The position numbers and the translations under genes are program-made. The notes beneath the pieces were generated by a model, which had not been told where the DNA came from, did not search any database, and was given only the letters and a program-made list of their open reading frames with translations. From Aquisalinus luteolus (GTDB taxonomy: Bacteria; Pseudomonadota; Alphaproteobacteria; Caulobacterales; Parvularculaceae), in NCBI RefSeq assembly GCF_009712425.2, contig NZ_VCJR02000003.1, positions 248,001-312,000 on the forward strand: DNA of 64,000 nucleotides, written 5' to 3'. Positions 58,648 through 64,000 of this stretch are shown here, piece after piece (positions within the stretch are counted from its first letter, which is position 1; every line of letters starts with the position of its first letter).

Positions 58648-60668
58648 TGGCTGATCTGGCAACACTTGGCATCGGCATTGACAGTTCCGGCGCGCTTAAG
58701 GGCGCAAAGGATCTGGACAAGCTCAGTGCGTCGGCGAAGAAAGCCGAGGTGTCCACGGATGGATTGGAGCGGTCCTTTACCGGGGCCACAGCCAAGGCAC
58801 AGGCCAGTGCTGCGGCGAACATGTCTGTCAACAAGTCGGCTCGACAGATGGCCACGGCGTTCGATGTGAGCACCGCTGCAACCGACGCCAACAGCCGGGC
58901 GATGATGGCGAATGTCGCCTCTGCCCGCCGCGCATCACAGATGCAGCGCCAGCTTTCCTACCAGTTGATCGATATCGGGCAGGCTATCCCGCTTGCCTTT
59001 CAAAGCCCTCTGTACGCGATGCAGAACTTCGGCTTTCAGACTGCCCAAATCGGTCAGCTCTATATGGGGCAGGGCGGGTTCAATCAGGCGATCAAGGACG
59101 CCTCCCGTCAGGTCGGTGGCTTCGTCACGCGCATGGGGCCTATGGTCGCTGTGGGCGGCGCTGTGGCGGCGGTATTCGCTGGACTGACGCATGAGATCAA
59201 CCGCACCTCGAAAGAGACGGTCGGCATGGGCGATGTGTTCCAAGCCACGATGCAAAGCGCTGGCTCTGCCATCTATCAATACCTGGAGCCGGGGATTTCC
59301 GCAATTGCACCATGGGTGCAGCAGGCATGGGACTTGGTCGTTCGCGCAACGGGCATGGCTGTGAATATGAGCGTCCGCCAGTTCCTTTACATGGTGGAGA
59401 CTGCCAAGACAGCCTTCAAGGCCGGTGCTGTGGTTGTCGGGTCTACGGTAGAGGCTATCACGAACAGCTTTGCCGAGCCAATCCAAGGCCTGATCGACGG
59501 AACGGCCAAGGGTATCAATGCCCTTCTTGCCGCTCTCGACGTGGTGAACCAAGCCTATGGCCGCGCCCCACTGAATATCCGTGTCAATCCTATCGAGCTG
59601 ACAACGACGGATGGTGCGACGCTGGGCAATCTCCGCGAAACCATCGCCAAGGAGCTGATGGGCGTTGGGGTGGACTTCAATGAAGCGGTCCAACGTATCG
59701 AAAACACCGACTATGCAGGCGCGATCTATCGGGACATTTCCGCCCGTGCGCAGGCCATTGCCAAGGCCCGTCGGGATGCCGAGGAAGTGGCGGCGAATGA
59801 CAACGGCCCGATCAAGGGCGAGTCCGGCATCGCCTATCAGCTTACGCAGGAATTGAATGCGGCACTTGAGGCTGAAAGAGCATATTTAGCGCAGCGCAGC
59901 CAGTTCGAGACACCAGCCGAGCGGGCGCGTCGAGAATGGGCCGAGCGAATGGCGGTTCTGGAGCAGGCCCGCGCTCAGGACATTGTTAATCTGACGGAAT
60001 ACCGAGAGCAAGAGCGCCGGATTAATCAGGCGTTCCATGAAGCTCAAGTGGCCGCGAACATGTCTATGGTAAGCAGTACACGGCAGAGTTTTTCTACGAT
60101 GCTTGGCATCATGCAGCAATTTGGCGGTGCTAAGTCTGGCCTTTATAAAGCTCTGTTCGCCATTGATCAGGCTTATGCAATCGCTCAGGCTAGTGTCGCC
60201 ATGGGGCAAAACATGGCCCAAGCCTCGAAGATAGGTTTCCCGCAGAACATACCTTTCATTGCGGCGGCAGCGGCACAAGGCGCAAGTATCATTGCTTCCA
60301 TTCAAGCTGCAGCCATGACAATGAAGGGCGGCAGCGGCATCCAAGGTTATGCGACAGGCGGCGTTATCCCCGGTGGTGAACAAATCATCCGTGTCAACGA
60401 GCGCGGCACCGAGTCTGTACTCAATGCTGGCGCAACAAGCCGCCTTGGCAAGGATAATATCGACCGCCTCAACCGTGGCGGGTCAATGATGGGCAATGGC
60501 CGGAGCGAGAAGATCAGCATTCAGCTTGACTTGTCGGAAGACCTGCGAGGGCGCGTCGTTGAGACAGAATCGGCGGTAGTGGAGATCAACAACTCCCAAC
60601 GCCAGACACAGTCCGCCGTCAAGGAGATGGGTTATGCCATGCGCAGCCAGCGAAGGAAGTCGGCATGA
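58647..60668 (+). CDS. Tail tape measure protein, 673 aa
   Basis: Sets tail length. Long Ala/Gly-rich helices (AKGALKGAKDLDKLS-like repeats, AAANMSVNKSARQMATAFDV), hydrophobic central part, a coiled region 380-490 (RARREWAERMAVLEQARAQD), and the C-terminal motif YATGGVIPGGEQIIRVNERG with ESVLNAGA found in many tape measures. At 673 aa a tail of about 100 nm would be expected by the usual rule of thumb. Confidence 0.9.
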   Translation: MADLATLGIGIDSSGALKGAKDLDKLSASAKKAEVSTDGLERSFTGATAKAQASAAANMSVNKSARQMATAFDVSTAATDANSRAMMANVASARRASQMQRQLSYQLIDIGQAIPLAFQSPLYAMQNFGFQTAQIGQLYMGQGGFNQAIKDASRQVGGFVTRMGPMVAVGGAVAAVFAGLTHEINRTSKETVGMGDVFQATMQSAGSAIYQYLEPGISAIAPWVQQAWDLVVRATGMAVNMSVRQFLYMVETAKTAFKAGAVVVGSTVEAITNSFAEPIQGLIDGTAKGINALLAALDVVNQAYGRAPLNIRVNPIELTTTDGATLGNLRETIAKELMGVGVDFNEAVQRIENTDYAGAIYRDISARAQAIAKARRDAEEVAANDNGPIKGESGIAYQLTQELNAALEAERAYLAQRSQFETPAERARREWAERMAVLEQARAQDIVNLTEYREQERRINQAFHEAQVAANMSMVSSTRQSFSTMLGIMQQFGGAKSGLYKALFAIDQAYAIAQASVAMGQNMAQASKIGFPQNIPFIAAAAAQGASIIASIQAAAMTMKGGSGIQGYATGGVIPGGEQIIRVNERGTESVLNAGATSRLGKDNIDRLNRGGSMMGNGRSEKISIQLDLSEDLRGRVVETESAVVEINNSQRQTQSAVKEMGYAMRSQRRKSA

Positions 60669-61270
60669 CGGCCCCGTCCTCTGCTGTACAGGCAGCCATG
60701 CGGGCCGATGGCGGTCGCAGGCACACCTTCGCGCAGTTCTACATCGATGAAGGCACGGTCTATCTCTGGGATGGCGACGGCACCATTGATTATGACGAAA
60801 ACACCTATGTCGGGACAGGCTCTCTCGGGACGGTAGAGTTCAACGAGACCAAGATTTCCGAAATGTCCGGTGCCTTCACCATGCTCCTGTCAGGCACCTT
60901 CGTCGGTGACGATGGCGGCGAGCTGACGGACGGGCTGCAAACGGCCCTGACGAAGACACTTACCGGCACGGCGCTCCAAGGACGCAAGGTTACTGTCTTC
61001 ATGGCCGTGACCGATCTTGAGGGCACTCAGGTTCTCTATGATCCGTACCAGAGCGTAACGGGCATCATGGATGTGATCGATGCGCCTGACAACGAGATGG
61101 GCGCTCCCTCGTTGCGCATCTCCGTTGAAGACCGGGCCTATCTGGAAACGCTGGTCACGCCTCGCAAGTATTGCCTCGCCGATCACCAGCGCATGAACCC
61201 CGGCTCAACGTGGATGAAACAGACCGCTGTTCTTGATGCGCAGGATATCAACTGGGGCAAGTCTGCGTGA
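60665..61270 (+). CDS. Distal tail protein, 201 aa
   Basis: Beta-rich, with HTFAQFYIDEGTVYLWDGDG, VTGIMDVIDAPDNEMGA and a Trp-rich C-terminus NPGSTWMKQT. It overlaps the tape measure by 4 bases and resembles DUF2163-type baseplate hub entry proteins of gene-transfer-agent-like tails. Confidence 0.65.
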   Translation: MTAPSSAVQAAMRADGGRRHTFAQFYIDEGTVYLWDGDGTIDYDENTYVGTGSLGTVEFNETKISEMSGAFTMLLSGTFVGDDGGELTDGLQTALTKTLTGTALQGRKVTVFMAVTDLEGTQVLYDPYQSVTGIMDVIDAPDNEMGAPSLRISVEDRAYLETLVTPRKYCLADHQRMNPGSTWMKQTAVLDAQDINWGKSA

Positions 61271-61686
61271 GGCTGGTTGGCTGGGAAGAAAGGCTTGCCG
61301 CCGTCATCGATGGGGCGAGGCGAAAGGATTTTGTCTGGAGTGCGCATGATTGCTGCACCTTCCCCGCTGACTGCGTCGCGGCCCTGACCGGCACCGATCC
61401 GATGGCGGATATTCGCGGCACGTATGAAACAGCGCGGCAAGCGCTGGAATTGATCAATCAAGAGGGCGGGATTGCCGATATGGTGTCTGCCCGCATGCCA
61501 TGGGCGCATCAGGTATCATCCCTGAAGGCGCATCGCGGCGATATCGTTCACCTGGAACAGCAGGGATTGGATGCCAGGCTCGCCGTTGTCTACGGCACGG
61601 GCTGTATTGCCCCTGAGCCGCACGGCCTTGCGTTCCTGCCTCTACCGAAAGGCGCTGTTGCGTGGCACGTACCCTTCGCATCCTAG
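61267..61686 (+). CDS. DUF6950-type tail protein, 139 aa
   Basis: WEERLAAVIDGARRKDFVWS and AHDCCTFPADCVAALTGTDP (Cys and His as in NlpC/P60-like folds) and GDIVHLEQQGLDARLAVVYG. Such proteins stand between distal tail and tip genes and may be a peptidoglycan-associated or structural component. GTG start; 4-base overlap. Confidence 0.7.
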   Translation: MRLVGWEERLAAVIDGARRKDFVWSAHDCCTFPADCVAALTGTDPMADIRGTYETARQALELINQEGGIADMVSARMPWAHQVSSLKAHRGDIVHLEQQGLDARLAVVYGTGCIAPEPHGLAFLPLPKGAVAWHVPFAS

Positions 61687-63368
61687 CGGCCTGCTTCGCC
61701 TTGTTCTGGGGCGGGACAACGCAGGCGCATGCCGAGCCGGTAAGCACATTCTTTATCGCGGTTGGCTCTGCTGTAACCTTTGGCGCGGCCTCAGGGGCAA
61801 CAGCGGCATGGATTGGGGCATTGACCGTTGGCGCAGTGGTCGGGGGTCTTGCCCTCACCATGATGATTACCCGGCCCGCTATCGGACAACAGGGCCAGAC
61901 TGTCCCGTCTGTTGGTGCGGACGAGCCTATCGGACATGTTATCGGAGAGACGATTGTTCCCGGTCACGCGGTCCATCGTCATTCAAGCGGTGACGACAAC
62001 GAATGGTTCTTCGAGAGCCGTGCGTTATGCATGGGGCCTATCGAGGAAATCGTTGAGATCAGGATCAATGACTACGCTCTGACTTTCAGCTCAATGACGA
62101 ATTCTGAAGATGGCTTTGCGCCAAGCGAGCTGAGCGAGGCCACGCTCAAGGCCAATGGCCTGCCGAAAGACCTGTCCGAGGCCATATTTTTTACGGTCGG
62201 CCTAGGCGGCACGTCTGAGCCGGTCGATCCGATGCTGCTTGAATGGGGTAACGGTGACGCCAACTCTCGGCACCAGCCCTTCGCCTACATCAATTTCCGG
62301 GTAAACTTCGAGAAGTTTGAAGGCCGGATGCCGAAGATTACCGTAAAGCTCAAGGGCGAGAAGGTCTATGACCCGCGTGAAGTCTCCCACGACGAAGACG
62401 ACGCCTCGACGTGGGAATGGTCGGACAACACAGCCCTGATCCGGGCATGGTATGTGCGCCAGCCATGGACCTTTGCGGCCTATGCGGAGGAAGTGGATTA
62501 CGACACTGTAACCGCTGCGGCCAACATTGACGATGAGTTGGTTCTGAAGCAGAACGGCGTCACCTATGAAAAGCGCTATCGCTGTGGCGGACTGCTCAAG
62601 GAAAGCGATGATCGCAATTCCGCTCTCGCAGAGCTGACCAATGCCTGTGGCGGCTGGTATGTAGAGCCGAAGCCGACCGGCAAATGGCAGTTCTTCTCCG
62701 GGGCCTACATGTCTCCGGTCATGGATATCACGGGTGATGATGACGTTCACGACATCGGGTCGGGCGATTACTCACCGGCAAGCCGGGGTGCAAGGAACCG
62801 TTACACGAGGATATTCGGGTCATTCCAGGACCCTGCCGCGTCATACAAGGCGAATGGCTATCCCGACGTTCTGATCACGCAGGCTCTCGCAAGGGAGCAT
62901 AAGGGTTTTGCCGATTGGCTCGCGGCCAACCCCTCCGCGACGCAGTCACAAATCAGGACGCAGGCGGAGAGCTATCGCGATCTGTCCCTGTCATTGGACT
63001 TCACCTTTATCCAGTCTCCGGACCAAGCCCAGCGCGTGGCCCATATCCGGGGCATGGAAGCCTATTACCAAAAACAGTGGAAGGGCGAGCTTGGCGGTAT
63101 CGGTCTCGTTGTCCCCGCCGGGCAAAATGTGAGGCTTACGGATATTCGTTACTCTATCGAGGATTTACCAATGCGTGTGGATCTTGTCCGCCATGAAGAC
63201 CAAAGCACGATAGTCACCCTGAGCGAGACAAACTCCGCGATCTACGCCGGGCCGACAATCCGGGAGAGCACCGCACCAGTCCGTCCCGTTCTTCCCCGTC
63301 CGGGCAATCCTGACTATCGCGACACGCCGGATGGCGGTGGCACCCTGACGTTGGATGAAGCGGTATGA
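61662..63368 (+). CDS. Tail tip / central hub protein, 568 aa
   Basis: A hydrophobic start (TLRILAACFALFWGG and a second segment) then DEPIGHVIGETIVPGHAVH, KRYRCGGLLKESDDRNSALA, LTNACGGWYVEPKPTGKWQF: the pattern of J-like tail hub proteins that contact the host. The second hydrophobic helix (about 28-70) is also typical of this group. It overlaps the gene before by 25 bases. Confidence 0.75.
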   Translation: MARTLRILAACFALFWGGTTQAHAEPVSTFFIAVGSAVTFGAASGATAAWIGALTVGAVVGGLALTMMITRPAIGQQGQTVPSVGADEPIGHVIGETIVPGHAVHRHSSGDDNEWFFESRALCMGPIEEIVEIRINDYALTFSSMTNSEDGFAPSELSEATLKANGLPKDLSEAIFFTVGLGGTSEPVDPMLLEWGNGDANSRHQPFAYINFRVNFEKFEGRMPKITVKLKGEKVYDPREVSHDEDDASTWEWSDNTALIRAWYVRQPWTFAAYAEEVDYDTVTAAANIDDELVLKQNGVTYEKRYRCGGLLKESDDRNSALAELTNACGGWYVEPKPTGKWQFFSGAYMSPVMDITGDDDVHDIGSGDYSPASRGARNRYTRIFGSFQDPAASYKANGYPDVLITQALAREHKGFADWLAANPSATQSQIRTQAESYRDLSLSLDFTFIQSPDQAQRVAHIRGMEAYYQKQWKGELGGIGLVVPAGQNVRLTDIRYSIEDLPMRVDLVRHEDQSTIVTLSETNSAIYAGPTIRESTAPVRPVLPRPGNPDYRDTPDGGGTLTLDEAV

Positions 63369-64000
63369 GCAAAGTTCCGCTCATCATCAGATGGCCCGTG
63401 GCAAAGATGCCTGCGCTTGGGGCGTATGAAGTCTATCGGCACAGCGCCGACATTACCCCGACAACCGATATTCCGACCACGGCAACCAAGGTCAATGAGT
63501 TGCGGGGCCATAGCATGGCCTTCGCTGCCGATCCAAACACGACGTACTACTTCTTCGTCCGGTTCCGAAATGATGGCAACGGCCAGTTCTCGGACTGGAT
63601 CAACGGCAGCGTCACGACCGGCGAATTGGCTATTCGTGAGGCGACGGCCCCGCTTTCCATCACCGACGACACGGTATCGCTAGCCTTTGACGATACACAA
63701 TTCGAGGTCAACGAAAGCGACGAGCTGGCAATCATCGCCCTGGCGTGGTCGCTGATCACGGGCAAGCCAACAACCCTTGCGGGGTATGGCATCACCAATG
63801 CGCTGGCGCTTGCCGGTGGCACGATGACCGGCGACTTGCGGTTCACCAAACCCGCCTCGATCTGGCTGGACGGCACGAACGGACGGTTGCTGCTGGCCAT
63901 CGAGGACGGAACCGGACGGTGGGTGATCAAGTGGAACGCCACGCGCGGCACAAGCGAGACGGCGATTACCGGAGATCACTGCTTCCGCCTGCGCTCGACA
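63365..64000 (+). CDS. Tail fibre-like protein, N-terminal part (runs off the right edge)
   Basis: ATG63365 overlaps the hub stop (ATGA). 212 residues are visible: a fibronectin-like start (KVPLIIRWPVAKMPALGAYE, YYFFVRFRNDGNGQFSDWI), then LITGKPTTLAGYGITNALAL, GTMTGDLRFTKPASIWLDGT, repeats typical of fibres. The end lies outside the window. Confidence 0.78.
   Translation, partial: MSKVPLIIRWPVAKMPALGAYEVYRHSADITPTTDIPTTATKVNELRGHSMAFAADPNTTYYFFVRFRNDGNGQFSDWINGSVTTGELAIREATAPLSITDDTVSLAFDDTQFEVNESDELAIIALAWSLITGKPTTLAGYGITNALALAGGTMTGDLRFTKPASIWLDGTNGRLLLAIEDGTGRWVIKWNATRGTSETAITGDHCFRLRST

Larger units (their letters stand above)
28978..64000. mobile_element. Integrated siphovirus-like prophage (right end outside the window)
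   Basis: From the tRNA-Thr junction the sequence holds, without chromosomal-type genes, integrase, recombination genes, an immunity region, replication genes, terminase, portal, capsid and tail genes ending in a truncated fibre gene. A tape measure protein and a frameshifted chaperone pair show a long non-contractile tail. At least 35 kb; no lysis genes are seen, so they probably lie to the right. Confidence 0.95.

Noticed and set aside
1-64000. CRISPR arrays or long tandem repeats
   Set aside because: No regularly spaced repeats were seen; the only repeated motif set is the CCGCA-N6-TGCGG operators.

Overview
The window comes from an alphaproteobacterium. The evidence is a PopZ-type polar organiser, a long-form HisG behind a YerC-like regulator, a prophage gene with a GcrA-like N-terminus, and moderately high GC with alphaproteobacterial codon use. 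I cannot name the genus from sequence alone. It divides into about 29 kb of chromosome and about 35 kb of integrated siphovirus-like prophage that runs off the right edge.

Chromosomal part (1-28977). In order: the start of a glutaryl-CoA dehydrogenase (minus); a GluR0-like receptor channel (periplasmic binding domain plus a TVGYGD potassium pore) whose signal peptide is one base out of frame with its best start; tRNA-Asn; a three-gene tripartite RND efflux operon (outer membrane lipoprotein, adaptor, pump; minus) with 4-base overlaps; a 676-base gap with a palindromic operator candidate and a well-formed candidate small RNA; a mannan/mannobiose utilisation cluster (GH3, SSS symporter, GH26 and GH5 lipoprotein mannanases, GH130 phosphorylase, AGE-family 2-epimerase, aldo/keto reductase, ROK regulator); then housekeeping genes (thpR, a histidine-phosphatase/NTF2-like fusion, tRNA-Cys, pcm-like, popZ, M13 peptidase, threonine dehydratase, yerC-like, hisG, a small RHH-like protein).

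Mannan pathway as read from the genes: the surface or periplasmic GH26 and GH5 lipoproteins cut mannan to mannobiose, the SSS symporter imports it, the epimerase converts mannobiose to mannosylglucose, GH130 phosphorolyses that to mannose-1-phosphate and glucose, GH3 trims remaining oligosaccharides, and the ROK protein probably senses a sugar and controls the set.

Prophage (28978 to beyond 64000). Its left junction cuts a tRNA-Thr(GGT) gene just after the anticodon stem; the host promoter and 5' half remain. The leftward arm (37199 to 29035, minus) is a tight cascade of small early genes, a GHKL-ATPase-like protein, an ERF annealing protein, a lambda-type exonuclease, an HNH protein, a candidate excisionase and the tyrosine integrase. 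The immunity region (39.2-40.4 kb) has a minus-strand repressor and a plus-strand Cro-like gene. The leftward promoter and the cro-like promoter share one layout: TTGACG, an 18-base spacer holding a 16-bp palindrome (CCGCA-N6-TGCGG), then the -10 box. The cro-like mRNA appears leaderless. The rightward arm carries RusA-like, GcrA-like and DnaA-domain-IV-like proteins, a DNA methyltransferase and replication genes; then a 444-base structured non-coding region and a solitary TnpB with an altered RuvC-II site; then packaging, head and tail genes up to a tail-tip protein and a truncated fibre gene. The tail chaperone pair uses a -1 slippery run of eight T.

The observations most worth follow-up are the shared operator/promoter layout, the structured RNA next to the variant TnpB, the small RNA before the efflux operon, and the receptor channel with its displaced start. 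All family names are from reading motifs; no database search was run.
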